NCBI RefSeq assembly: GCF_000685235.1
Contig: NZ_ARYH01000001.1
Location: 2,232,001 to 2,296,000, forward strand
Direction of reading: 5' to 3'
Source: Hyphomonas adhaerens MHS-3
GTDB lineage: Bacteria; Pseudomonadota; Alphaproteobacteria; Caulobacterales; Hyphomonadaceae
DNA length: 64,000 nucleotides
Below, in pieces: positions 37,499-46,168 of the stretch; the first letter of the stretch is position 1; every line of letters begins with the position of its first letter. The position numbers were made by a program, and so were the translations under genes. The notes beneath the pieces were generated by a model that saw only the letters and a program-made list of their open reading frames with translations, was not told the DNA's origin and did not search any database.

Positions 37499-38007
37499 TG
37501 TCGGAAGCGCCTGGGGAATTCAACGCATTTTTGATCAATGCGGATCGCCGTCTGAACACCGGGTTGCTGTGGGCCGCGAGCGGCTTGCTGAGCCTGATGG
37601 TCCTCCTGGTAATGATACAGATCGTAGCACGCTACGTTTTGCAGGACGCGCCAGCATGGACCGAAGAGGGGGCGCGTTACTGCATGGTTTGGAGCGCATT
37701 GCTCGCGGCGACCTGTGCCTTCTATGAAGGCGCAGACCCGGCTTTGATCAAGGTCGATGCGGGCTCACCGCCTGCACTGCAGAAAGCCAGATCATGGCTT
37801 CGTTTCATGTGCGTTCTGGTTTTCTCGGGCACGTTGCTTGTCTATTCCCCGGGGATGATCCTGCGCTCTGCGCTGCGCCAGTCTGAGGCGCTGGGGGTGA
37901 ATCTGGCTCTTGTCACAATGGTCGTTCCAGTCTTTGCGTTGGTCATTCTTTTTCATGCGTTCGTTCAGATTCTGACCGGCCGTGCAGCAGAAAGGCGTGT
38001 GACCTGA
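37498..38007 (+). CDS. TRAP transporter, small permease (DctQ)
   Basis: This 169-residue, four-helix protein has the DctQ segment RYVLQDAPAWTEEGARYCMVWSA, in which the Glu-Glu pair is the family mark. I start at the ATG 37498 that overlaps the DctP stop (TGATG). The stop directly abuts the BASS gene start. It completes the TRAP system. Confidence 0.88.
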   Translation: MSEAPGEFNAFLINADRRLNTGLLWAASGLLSLMVLLVMIQIVARYVLQDAPAWTEEGARYCMVWSALLAATCAFYEGADPALIKVDAGSPPALQKARSWLRFMCVLVFSGTLLVYSPGMILRSALRQSEALGVNLALVTMVVPVFALVILFHAFVQILTGRAAERRVT

Positions 38008-38889
38008 ATGCTTATGGACATTATTTCGAACGCAGTACTGCCCGGAGCGCTGGCTTTGATCATGCTCGGGATGGGCTTGTCGCTGACGCCCGCCGATTTT
38101 CTCCGCTTCCGCGGCCGCCTGGCGCCGGTACTGGGCGGGCTGGGTAGCCTGCTTCTCCTGTTGCCGCTCGCTGCGCTGGTCATCGCATTGCTCTTCAAGC
38201 TGCCGCCACCCCTGGCGATTGGTCTCGTTCTGGTCGGCGCCTGCCCGGGCGGAACGTTCTCAAATCTGCTGACACACTACTCACGGGGGGACCTTGCGCT
38301 ATCGGTAACGCTGACAGCGATCGCCAGCGTCTGTGTGATCTTCACGATGCCATTGGTCGTTGAGTTTGCGCTGGAATTTTTCCTCGGGGAACAGCGCGAC
38401 ATAAGCTTGCCTGCGCTGGATACGATGGGGCGGATCTTTCTGCTGACGATCTGCCCTGTGGCGGTTGGAATGTTGGCCAAACACTATTGGCCTGACTTTG
38501 CGGCCAAGTGGGCAGACTCCGTGAAGAACATTGCCGGCATTCTCATCGTGGCCGTTTTCCTCAGCATTATTTACGCTGAACGGGAAAGCTTTGCGGCGGC
38601 ATTTTCCAGCGTGGCGCCGCCCGTTATTGTTCTCAATTTCACATCCGTTGCGCTTGGTGCACTGGTCGGGATGCTCACGACACCCAGCTCAGCTGAGCGC
38701 CGCGCAATCATTCTGGAGCACACAATCAAGCAGGAAGGGCTTGGGATCTTTATCGCCATCAGCCTTCTGAGCATTCCTGAAATGGTGTTGCCGCTGATGC
38801 TGAACTCTCTTGTCGGCATCACCGTCGGCACCGCAATCGTGATGGTCACCCGACTCCGTTCAAAAGATAGTCAGACTGAAAATGAATAA
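38008..38889 (+). CDS. BASS-family sodium symporter (bile acid:Na+ symporter type)
   Basis: This 293-residue protein has nine or ten hydrophobic segments and BASS marks: GMGLSLTPADFLRF near the start, CPGGTFSNLLTHYSRGDLALSV (the crossed-helix sodium site) and EHTIKQEGLGIFIA late. The family carries bile acids, pyruvate, pantoate and other carboxylates. It comes directly after the TRAP genes and overlaps the acyl-CoA synthetase start by eight bases. A second carboxylate carrier in one operon suggests two products of different size are imported. Confidence 0.88.
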   Translation: MLMDIISNAVLPGALALIMLGMGLSLTPADFLRFRGRLAPVLGGLGSLLLLLPLAALVIALLFKLPPPLAIGLVLVGACPGGTFSNLLTHYSRGDLALSVTLTAIASVCVIFTMPLVVEFALEFFLGEQRDISLPALDTMGRIFLLTICPVAVGMLAKHYWPDFAAKWADSVKNIAGILIVAVFLSIIYAERESFAAAFSSVAPPVIVLNFTSVALGALVGMLTTPSSAERRAIILEHTIKQEGLGIFIAISLLSIPEMVLPLMLNSLVGITVGTAIVMVTRLRSKDSQTENE

Positions 38890-40459
38890 TAGTAGTAATT
38901 ATATCCCACCACTTCTGGAACGGATCAGTGATTATCCGTCCCATTATGCTGCGGTTACACCTGACGCTGAGGCGCTGTCAGGTGTTGGGGGTGACCATAC
39001 CTATCAGGCGTTCTCTGTGTCTGTGGATGAGGCCGCTTCTGCGATGCTCGCTCGTGGGGTCAGCAAGGGTGATGTGGTTGCGACTCTTTCACCTCCACGT
39101 GCCGAGTTCTTTATCCTTTTCCTCGCAACAGCCCGGATTGGCGCCATCTGGCTAGGGCTCAATCCGAAGTCGACCCAGCGTGAGTTGAACCATATCCTTG
39201 GGGATGCCAAGCCGGCTCTCGTATTCAGTGTCGAGGCTTCCGGCAGTCGTGTGTTCCGCGATGAACTCGCAGCTATGGGGATCAAGCCAGATCAGATTGT
39301 CATTCTGGATGATGCGCTTGCATTTGCCGAGTTCAATAGAGCAGGTGAGGGCGTCGACCCGGCACAGTTGCGCGAGGCCGTTTGCGCTGTTGGATCCGAC
39401 GATCCGGCGCTGATAGTTTACACATCCGGTACTACGGGAGCGCCGAAAGGCGCGCTCCTGTCCCAAGGAGGTATGGTTCGCAGTTTCCATACCCAGGCCA
39501 GTGTTGCTGGTGTTCAAAACGTAAGAATACTGAACAATCTACCGATTAATCACATTGGCAGCGTGGGAGATGTCTCATGTTATGCATTGATCTGTGGTGG
39601 CCTTGTCCATTTCATGGACGCATTCGATCCGGCGGGGTCGCTTCACGCGATTGACGAAAAGCGCTTGACGGTTTGGGGGCAAGTGCCGGTACAGCTTCTG
39701 CAATCGCTCGAAAGCAACTCGGCGGGAAAATGTGACCTGTCTTCTCTGGAGTTGATATTCTGGAGCGGGGGCGTTGCGTCTCGGCAACTGGTTGAGCGTC
39801 TGCGCGATATCACGCCACGCCTGCTGAACGCCTATGGTATGACCGAGGCAACAAGCAATGTAGCCTATACGCCTTTTGGCGCGAGCATATCTCAGCTGTC
39901 CGAGACAGTTGGTCTGCCTGCGCCGGATTGCGAAATTAAGATTCTGGGGGATGACGGCAAATCACTTCCAGTCGGACAGGAAGGCGAGGTTTGTGTTCGG
40001 ACAGACCGCCTTATGCTCGGGTATCTGAACAGACCAGACGCGACGCGCGAGACAATCGATGCAGACAATTGGTTGCGGACGGGTGATGCCGGGACAATCG
40101 GAGCGGACGGCTTCCTCCGGCTGACTGGGCGGAAGAAAGAAATGTTCAAGTCGGGCGGCTATAACGTCTATCCGAGAGAGATTGAGCAGGTGCTGGAGGC
40201 GGCCGCCGGAGTGAGTGTTGCTGTGGTTGTTGCCGCGCCCCATCCGGTCTTCGGTGAGTCAGGCGTCGCCTATCTAATTCCGGCTCCTGGTGCCAGTCTG
40301 ACGGAGAAGTCGTTGCGGGACTGGTGCAAGGAAAGGCTGGCTAACTACAAGATTCCCAAACAGTTCCGGGTACGGGACAGTTTGCCGATGCTGGCCATCG
40401 GCAAGATAGACAAAGTAGCTTTGAAAAAAGACGCCGAACTGGCGTTCCACGGTTTGTAG
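38882..40459 (+). CDS. AMP-dependent acyl-CoA synthetase
   Basis: This 525-residue adenylate-forming enzyme has the P-loop YTSGTTGAPKGALLS, the LLNAYGMTEATSN A5-type motif, WLRTGDAGTIGADGF and GRKKEMFKSGGYNVYPREIEQ with the catalytic lysine in IGKIDK. It converts a carboxylic acid, ATP and CoA to the acyl-CoA. Fold order is complete, 500-550 residues being normal. It is coupled to the BASS carrier and followed by an enoyl-CoA hydratase, so the imported acid probably enters beta-oxidation-like steps. Chain length or aromatic nature cannot be told. Confidence 0.92.
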   Translation: MNNSSNYIPPLLERISDYPSHYAAVTPDAEALSGVGGDHTYQAFSVSVDEAASAMLARGVSKGDVVATLSPPRAEFFILFLATARIGAIWLGLNPKSTQRELNHILGDAKPALVFSVEASGSRVFRDELAAMGIKPDQIVILDDALAFAEFNRAGEGVDPAQLREAVCAVGSDDPALIVYTSGTTGAPKGALLSQGGMVRSFHTQASVAGVQNVRILNNLPINHIGSVGDVSCYALICGGLVHFMDAFDPAGSLHAIDEKRLTVWGQVPVQLLQSLESNSAGKCDLSSLELIFWSGGVASRQLVERLRDITPRLLNAYGMTEATSNVAYTPFGASISQLSETVGLPAPDCEIKILGDDGKSLPVGQEGEVCVRTDRLMLGYLNRPDATRETIDADNWLRTGDAGTIGADGFLRLTGRKKEMFKSGGYNVYPREIEQVLEAAAGVSVAVVVAAPHPVFGESGVAYLIPAPGASLTEKSLRDWCKERLANYKIPKQFRVRDSLPMLAIGKIDKVALKKDAELAFHGL

Positions 40460-40470
40460 AGGTTGGCAAA

Positions 40471-41214
40471 ATGAAGGTGGTTATTTGCGAAATCGAGGGC
40501 GGCGTTGCGCGTATAACGCTCAATCGTCCGGAATTCCTCAACGCTATCAATAGCGTGCTCCTGCAGGAATTGGCAGATACGATGGATCGCGTCTGTGCGC
40601 TTCCCGATGTGAAGATCATTATGTTGACGGGAGCCGGGCGCGCTTTCTGCGTTGGGGATGATCTGAAGGAAATGAATTCCGACCTGGGAATACAGGGTCC
40701 ATCCGGATTCCTTGTCGAGCGGTTGCAGGACATTTCGCGCGCTATGATGTTCAGTGACAAGATCGTTGTCACACTGGTGCATGGCTGGGCGATTGGCGGT
40801 GGCCTTTCCTGGGTATTGAATTCCGATCTTGTTCTCTTTGAAGAAGACGCAAAGTGCTTCTTCCCCGAAATTGGTCTTGGATTGTACATGAGCGGTGCTG
40901 CAACGGTTTTGCTTCCGTCGCTGGCGGGGCACGCGCGCGCTATGTCCTTGTTTGCCAAGGGCGAGCATGTGGATGCAGCTGAGGCCCTGCGCATGGGGAT
41001 GGCTTCGCAGTTGGTGCCGACTGGGGAGGGCAAGGAGGCCATTGAAGTGCTGTGCCAAGAACTGTTGAGTTTGCCAGACGAACTTCTCGGCACCGTGAAG
41101 AAGGCGCGCAGCTGCCATTCCGGTGCTGCTATTGAAGAGACGCTGCGACGGGAAAGTGAGGCGCTGACGAAGTCGATCGCGTCGGTTCGCGAGAAACAAC
41201 AACAGCAGCAATAA
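40471..41214 (+). CDS. Enoyl-CoA hydratase/isomerase
   Basis: This 247-residue crotonase-fold protein has the oxyanion-hole segments GRAFCVGDDLKEM and HGWAIGGGLSWVLNSDLV and a conserved glutamate in FFPEIGLGLYMSG. It hydrates or isomerises enoyl-CoA. The protein ends in five glutamines encoded by a CAA/CAG run (about 41197-41211), likely repeat slippage with no functional role. It lies 11 bases after the synthetase. Confidence 0.9.
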   Translation: MKVVICEIEGGVARITLNRPEFLNAINSVLLQELADTMDRVCALPDVKIIMLTGAGRAFCVGDDLKEMNSDLGIQGPSGFLVERLQDISRAMMFSDKIVVTLVHGWAIGGGLSWVLNSDLVLFEEDAKCFFPEIGLGLYMSGAATVLLPSLAGHARAMSLFAKGEHVDAAEALRMGMASQLVPTGEGKEAIEVLCQELLSLPDELLGTVKKARSCHSGAAIEETLRRESEALTKSIASVREKQQQQQ

Positions 41215-41268
41215 TCCGTTGCCGGGCACTGAGCAGAGAAGTGTGCCGATGCTCGATGGGGTTCAAAC

Positions 41269-42459
41269 ATGAATAGTGATTTTTATGCATATTTGAGCGC
41301 AGAGCTCAGCGGCATTCGTGACGCAGGCTTCTTCAAGCATGAGCGCGTTATTACAGGCCCTCAAAGCTCGGAAGTTCCTGTCGAGACGGGCGAGACGCTT
41401 ATAAATCTTTGCTCGAACAACTATCTCGGCCTGGCCCAGCATCCTGACTTGCGCGATGCCGCTCGCGCTGGACTGGAGCGGTGGGGGTATGGGATGGCCT
41501 CGGTTCGGTTCATCTGCGGGACTCAATCCGTGCACAAGGAACTCGAAGGCACGCTGACAAAGTTCCTGCAAACGGAGGACACCATTCTCTATCCGTCTTG
41601 CTACGATGCAAATGGCGGCCTGTTTGAGGTCCTTCTCGGTGAGAATGACGCCGTGATTTCTGACGAGCTGAACCACGCGTCCATCATCGACGGGATCCGC
41701 CTCTGCAAAGCCAAACGGTATCGCTATCGCAACAACGATATGCAGGACCTGGAAGATCAGCTGCGCGCCGCCGAAGCAGCCGGATCACGCTTCAAACTGA
41801 TTTCGACGGATGGCGTGTTCTCAATGGATGGATCGCTGGCAAAACTGGACGAGATTTGTGATCTTGCCGACCGCTATGACGCCATTGTCCATGTCGACGA
41901 CAGTCATGCGACCGGTGTCGTTGGGCCTGGCGGGCGGGGAACGCCTGAGTACTTCAACTGTGCAAATCGTGTCGATGTGCTGACGGGTACGCTCGGCAAG
42001 GCGCTTGGTGGTGCCAGCGGCGGCTACACGTCCGGAAGGCGAGAAATTGTCGAGCTGCTTCGTCAACGCTCACGGCCCTATCTCTTTTCCAATACGGTCG
42101 CGCCACCGCTCGTCGCAGGCGCCATTGCGGCGGTTGAGTTGGCAGAGAAGGGGCGTGATATTCGTGCGCGGTTGGCCGAGAACACTGCAACCTTCCGGCA
42201 CGGCCTCGAAACTGCTGGCTTTGACGTTCTGCCGGGACAGCACCCGATTGTACCTGTTATGCTCTATGATGCGCATCTTGCCACGGAGCTGGCAGAAGCC
42301 CTTCTGAAGTACGGCGTGTATGTGATCCCATTTTCTTTTCCAGTCGTTCCGAAAGGGAAGGCGCGCATTCGCTGTCAGATGACCGCGGCTTTCACTTCCG
42401 ACGAGGTAAACCGAGCTGTGGAGGCATTTTCAAAAGCCCGCGCGGAGATTGTTAAATGA
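41269..42459 (+). CDS. kbl: 2-amino-3-ketobutyrate CoA ligase (glycine C-acetyltransferase)
   Basis: This 396-residue alpha-oxoamine synthase matches E. coli Kbl along its full length (398 residues), including [34 protein letters not shown] and the PLP lysine K244 in [14 protein letters not shown]. Kbl splits 2-amino-3-ketobutyrate with CoA into glycine and acetyl-CoA. The usual partner, threonine dehydrogenase (tdh), is not in the window. Its place after a CoA ligase and hydratase suggests either a beta-hydroxy/keto amino acid in the cargo or a related thiolytic step. The third IS6 scar begins seven bases after the stop. Confidence 0.92.
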   Translation: MNSDFYAYLSAELSGIRDAGFFKHERVITGPQSSEVPVETGETLINLCSNNYLGLAQHPDLRDAARAGLERWGYGMASVRFICGTQSVHKELEGTLTKFLQTEDTILYPSCYDANGGLFEVLLGENDAVISDELNHASIIDGIRLCKAKRYRYRNNDMQDLEDQLRAAEAAGSRFKLISTDGVFSMDGSLAKLDEICDLADRYDAIVHVDDSHATGVVGPGGRGTPEYFNCANRVDVLTGTLGKALGGASGGYTSGRREIVELLRQRSRPYLFSNTVAPPLVAGAIAAVELAEKGRDIRARLAENTATFRHGLETAGFDVLPGQHPIVPVMLYDAHLATELAEALLKYGVYVIPFSFPVVPKGKARIRCQMTAAFTSDEVNRAVEAFSKARAEIVK

Positions 42460-42465
42460 ACTGGT

Positions 42466-42753
42466 CGTGAGGCGGGCATTCCTGGCGTTTAGTTTCGGCA
42501 AAAGACCAAATGCCCTTGCCATTCCTTCAAGACCTTAGCCAAAAGTTTCTATACTGAGATACATGAGAAGCGCCACGGTTCGGTACGGCAATCCGGAGGT
42601 CGTCGTGACTGGCAGGTGCCACTCTTGTCTTGCGGCGATGAAAAGTTATCGGAGGTTCCGGACGCCAGGGTGTGGCTCTTCTCGAATGGCACGACCTGAG
42701 GCCTGCTTGTCCGTGAAAAACGGAAGGCGGTTTGCATTCGCCTGACAACGCCA
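42466..42753 (+). pseudogene. IS6-family transposase remnant, C-terminal half (scar 3)
   Basis: The frame at about 42570 reads RYGNPEVVVTGRCHSCLAAM. In active IS6 transposases the matching motif is RYG.PEVVVTD, so the second catalytic aspartate has become glycine. A frame-shifted LLEWHDL, then REKRRLVCIR-like codons and the end CCTGACAACGCCACC follow. The 5' half is absent. The first 40 bases align with 54338-54380 of scar 4. Confidence 0.82.
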
Positions 42754-42797
42754 CCAGCGAGTCTTGCTGAAAAAGGAAATTGTCTTAGTCAGGGGTA

Positions 42798-43490
42798 CTA
42801 GGGGTTGGCTTTTTTGGACCCTTTACAGGCCTCGCGAAAACCTGCGGCCATGAATCTCGCCATTCGCTCTTTAATGGATTCGAAGTCATCGGATTTGCAA
42901 AGTCCACCCGACAGTTTGTCAATTCGTCCAGTACGAGCCAGGGTCAGAAGAAGTGCGCCACTCACGAAGTGATATCCCCAGAAAATGTCTTCCTCGGCAC
43001 AGTCTGGCATCGCCTTCTTCAAGAGGTCGATCAATCGCAGCACGACCGGGTCGAAATGCTCGTCCATCATTTCGGCGCCCCATTCGGGGGTGTTTGCGAT
43101 CTGCGCGCTGAGGGCTCCGTAATTCTTCCAGCCGGGACCGCCCTGACTGTACAGCTCGAGGTCCGTGTCGAGAAACGCGCGTAGGGCACCTTCAACCGTT
43201 GGCTTCCCGTTTACAGACTTTTCGTACGCGTCCAGAGCCGCGATCCGGGTTGTGCTCGTGATGACGGCGCGCCGCCCGAATGCCTTGTCGAGGAGCTGTT
43301 TCTTGTCCTTGAAATAGTAGTGCAGCAGAGTGTGGTGGACGCCTGCGCGCTTGGCCACGTCCTTGAGGGTCACGCCGTGGAAACCGTTTTTCGAGAACAG
43401 GTATTCGGCTTCGTCGAGGATGAGTTCCATCGTCTCCGCCCGCTGTTCGGCTTTCGACATTCGACGACGGCTGTTTGTTTGCTTGGTCAC
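42798..43490 (-). CDS. TetR/AcrR-family regulator
   Basis: This 230-residue protein has a helix-turn-helix at about 25-70 (VTLKDVAKRAGVHHTLLHYYF, then KDKKQLLDKAF). It is divergent from TBDR 5. Two related palindromes, ATTCAC-N6-GTGAAT at 43776 and TTCACTCA-N4-TGAGTGAA at 54272, lie upstream of the two operons of this block, and no other regulator is encoded here. It is therefore the natural repressor for both. Ligand unknown, possibly an acyl-CoA or ester. Confidence 0.88.
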   Translation of the reverse strand: MTKQTNSRRRMSKAEQRAETMELILDEAEYLFSKNGFHGVTLKDVAKRAGVHHTLLHYYFKDKKQLLDKAFGRRAVITSTTRIAALDAYEKSVNGKPTVEGALRAFLDTDLELYSQGGPGWKNYGALSAQIANTPEWGAEMMDEHFDPVVLRLIDLLKKAMPDCAEEDIFWGYHFVSGALLLTLARTGRIDKLSGGLCKSDDFESIKERMARFMAAGFREACKGSKKANP

Positions 43491-43871
43491 TACGGCATTC
43501 GCTTATCTGAGTTCCATTTTATCAATGGTGTAATGTGTTTTCAGTCAACCTTCACACTGAGTTGCACAGGCCGGAAGCGTTGCTGGTGGCGGTCTGATTA
43601 GCCTCGGCGCGGACAGGTGCGTCCGTTCTCCGGGGGGTAGACGTGGCTCCCACTTCAAGAAGTCTGCGTTGTTTTGAGGGTACGCGCTGCGGTGCCAATT
43701 CGCGCCGTGACTTTCTCCATTTCTAACCGAGAGAAGCGCAGATCCTGGGGCTAAGTCACGGTGATTTCTTTTTTCATTCACGCGAGAGTGAATTTTGTTG
43801 ACATGCGTTCCCAACTGGTCTCCAAGTGCCACACGAGAGGCGACCAAACGTCTTCGCCTAGGGAGGAAAAT
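43491..43871. other. Divergent intergenic region, tetR / TBDR 5
   Basis: This 381-base region holds both promoters. It contains CCATT-N5-AATGG (about 43516-43530) near the tetR start, a possible autoregulatory site, and the operator at 43776-43793. TTGACA at 43797-43802 may be a -35 box for TBDR 5. A longer reading frame from 43761 would cross the operator and is rejected. Confidence 0.5.
43776..43793 (+). promoter_or_regulatory. TetR operator candidate ATTCAC-N6-GTGAAT
   Basis: ATTCAC (43776-43781) and GTGAAT (43788-43793) are perfect arms around GCGAGA. The site lies just before TTGACA. It resembles the 8-bp-arm palindrome at 54272, upstream of the other operon of this block. Confidence 0.6.
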
Positions 43872-46148
43872 ATGAATCTACGGCTTCTGGCTTCCGCGTC
43901 AGCAATTTCGATTTCTGTTTTGGCGGCTCCTGCATTCGCGCAGGATAATGCGACGGATAACGAAGCAGCGCGTGCAACACCTGAGGGTGAGGCACGTCAG
44001 GACAAGATCATTGTTACAGCAACCCGGCGGGAACAAAGCCTGCAGGATGTGCCGCTGGCCGTCACGGCCTTCCAGCAGGAAGCCATGTCGGAAAAAGGGA
44101 TCGTCAGCTATGACGGCCTCGCCCGCGAAACACCCGGCATCGTGCTGAATCAGCCGACGGCCAACTTCAACACAATCACGACGCGCGGCATTGCCACCAA
44201 TGGCTACGGCGCCAATCTGCAGGCCGCCACCGCGATCTACATCAACGAACTTCCGATCTCCTCGAACGGCAACTCGACCATTCTCGACCCGACGCTGTTC
44301 GATGTGGAGCGGGTGGAAGTGCTGCGCGGACCGCAGGGGACGCTGTTCGGCGCGAACTCGCTGTCCGGCGCTGTGCGCATCCTCACCAAAAAACCCAATC
44401 CGAACAAGTTCGAAGCGTCCACGCTGGTCGATTTCGGCGTGACGGATGGTGATGCTGTCCGTCAGCGTTACAACGGGATGGTCAACATGCCGCTCATCAA
44501 AGACCAGCTGGCGTTGCGCGTCGTTGGCTTCTACCGCGATGAGGACGGCTGGGTTGATAACCTCGGCACCGGAATTGATGGCGCGAACTCATTGAAGGCG
44601 GTCGGTGGCCGCGCGCACCTGCTGTGGGAGCCGACCAGCAAATTCGATGTCGGTTTGCTCATTATTCGTGAGGACAATGAGCCTGCGGATTCGAGCCTTA
44701 CCAACCCTGACCGGGGAGAGTTCATTCGCTATACGGACCGTCCCGACCTCTTCCAGTCTGATCTGACCAGCTACAACCTGACAGCCAACTGGGATATGGA
44801 CTTCGCGACCCTTACCACTTCCTCGAACTATTCCAAGATCGACGGCAAATTCATTGTCGATCTGGCTGGCACATTTGCTCAAACCATCCCCTTCGCGCTC
44901 GATGCGGTCGGCCATGACGAGAACTTCGTGCAGGAAGTCCGGCTGGCTTCCGCAGATGGCGGAAGCTGGGACTGGATCGTTGGCGGCTTCTACTTCAATA
45001 AACGTCGCGACATCGATTATGACTACCGCTCCTCACAGGAATTCCTGGATACGCGCGGTCTGACCGGTCTGCCGGATGAGTATTACTACCGCTACAAAGG
45101 GTATTTCGACGCCATCGAGTCGGCAGCGTTCGGTGAGCTGACCTACCACTTCTCCGACAAGCTGTGGGCGACCGGCGGCCTGCGCTATACCGAAACCTCG
45201 GTTCAGGCCCACACACTTGCCGGTGGCTACAACTCCAACTACCTCGTTGCCGCGCTCTACGGCCTGACCAACACAGCTCTCACGATCACCCCGGTGGTTG
45301 GGGCAGACGGGCTCAAGGTCGAAGCCGATAATCTGTCCTACAAAGGTAGCCTCTCTTACAAGCCGGTAGAGAACCTGACGACCTATGCGTCGATTGCGAC
45401 AGGCTTCCGCTCGCCGGTGGCGAACGCCCGCGCGGGCCTCGCCAGCGGGGTGGATCCCAACGACATCATCATCCCGAACGGGGCTGATTCGGACGAGCTC
45501 ATCAGCTATGAGGTCGGCATGAAGGGGACCTTCTTCGACAACAAGCTGACCGCGAACCTCGCCGCCTATTACATCAACTGGGAAGATATCCAGGTTCAGG
45601 CAAACCGCCTGTCGGACCAGGCGCAATTCGCGACCAATATCGGCAAGGCCGTCAGCCAGGGCCTCGAATTCGAGATCGGCTACATTCCGGGCAATGGCTT
45701 CAGCCTGTTCGCGAACGGCTCGCTCAGCGACACCGAAATCACGGACCTGACGGATGAGGAAGCTGCAATCTCGGGTGCCGAGGAGGGGCTGCAACTTGCC
45801 ATGCCCGATTTCCAGGGGGCCCTCACGGCGCGCTACGATTTTGATATCGGCGACAAGGACGCCTTCGTGACGGCCACGGCCGCCTATGTCGGTGACTTCC
45901 CGGCCATGTTGCCGAACGTGCCGGGCAATCCGGGCACGCCGGCTCCGACGTTCGACTACACCGAAGCGTACACGGTCGTGAATGCGCAGGCCGGCATCTC
46001 GAAGAACGACTGGAAAGTCGTAGCTTATGTCGAGAATCTGTTTGACGACAGCTCGATCACCTACGTCCACCCGGAAGGCTTCCTCGACAGCCGCTATGCC
46101 CGTGTGCGCCCGCAAACGGTCGGCGTCCGGGTCAGCTACGAATACTAA
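43872..46148 (+). CDS. TonB-dependent outer-membrane receptor 5
   Basis: From the ATG at 43872, with GGGAGGAA just upstream, the receptor has 758 residues. Signal peptide to about AFAQD; TonB box QDKIIVTATRREQ; plug motifs ARETPGIVLNQP, TTRGIATNGYG, VERVEVLRGPQGTLFGANSLSGAVRI. The barrel ends in VSYEY. Two esterase genes and a CoA ligase follow on the same strand, so its cargo probably contains an ester. Confidence 0.95.
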   Translation: MNLRLLASASAISISVLAAPAFAQDNATDNEAARATPEGEARQDKIIVTATRREQSLQDVPLAVTAFQQEAMSEKGIVSYDGLARETPGIVLNQPTANFNTITTRGIATNGYGANLQAATAIYINELPISSNGNSTILDPTLFDVERVEVLRGPQGTLFGANSLSGAVRILTKKPNPNKFEASTLVDFGVTDGDAVRQRYNGMVNMPLIKDQLALRVVGFYRDEDGWVDNLGTGIDGANSLKAVGGRAHLLWEPTSKFDVGLLIIREDNEPADSSLTNPDRGEFIRYTDRPDLFQSDLTSYNLTANWDMDFATLTTSSNYSKIDGKFIVDLAGTFAQTIPFALDAVGHDENFVQEVRLASADGGSWDWIVGGFYFNKRRDIDYDYRSSQEFLDTRGLTGLPDEYYYRYKGYFDAIESAAFGELTYHFSDKLWATGGLRYTETSVQAHTLAGGYNSNYLVAALYGLTNTALTITPVVGADGLKVEADNLSYKGSLSYKPVENLTTYASIATGFRSPVANARAGLASGVDPNDIIIPNGADSDELISYEVGMKGTFFDNKLTANLAAYYINWEDIQVQANRLSDQAQFATNIGKAVSQGLEFEIGYIPGNGFSLFANGSLSDTEITDLTDEEAAISGAEEGLQLAMPDFQGALTARYDFDIGDKDAFVTATAAYVGDFPAMLPNVPGNPGTPAPTFDYTEAYTVVNAQAGISKNDWKVVAYVENLFDDSSITYVHPEGFLDSRYARVRPQTVGVRVSYEY

Positions 46149-46168
46149 GCAGGCCGGGAGTGATACTG

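Noticed and set aside
41197..41211. CAA/CAG run encoding five glutamines as a phase-variable repeat
   Set aside because: Triplet repeat stays in frame at the extreme C-terminus, so length change would not switch the gene.
40341..41270. Long frames opposite the enoyl-CoA hydratase
   Set aside because: Serine/arginine-rich shadow frames without domains.
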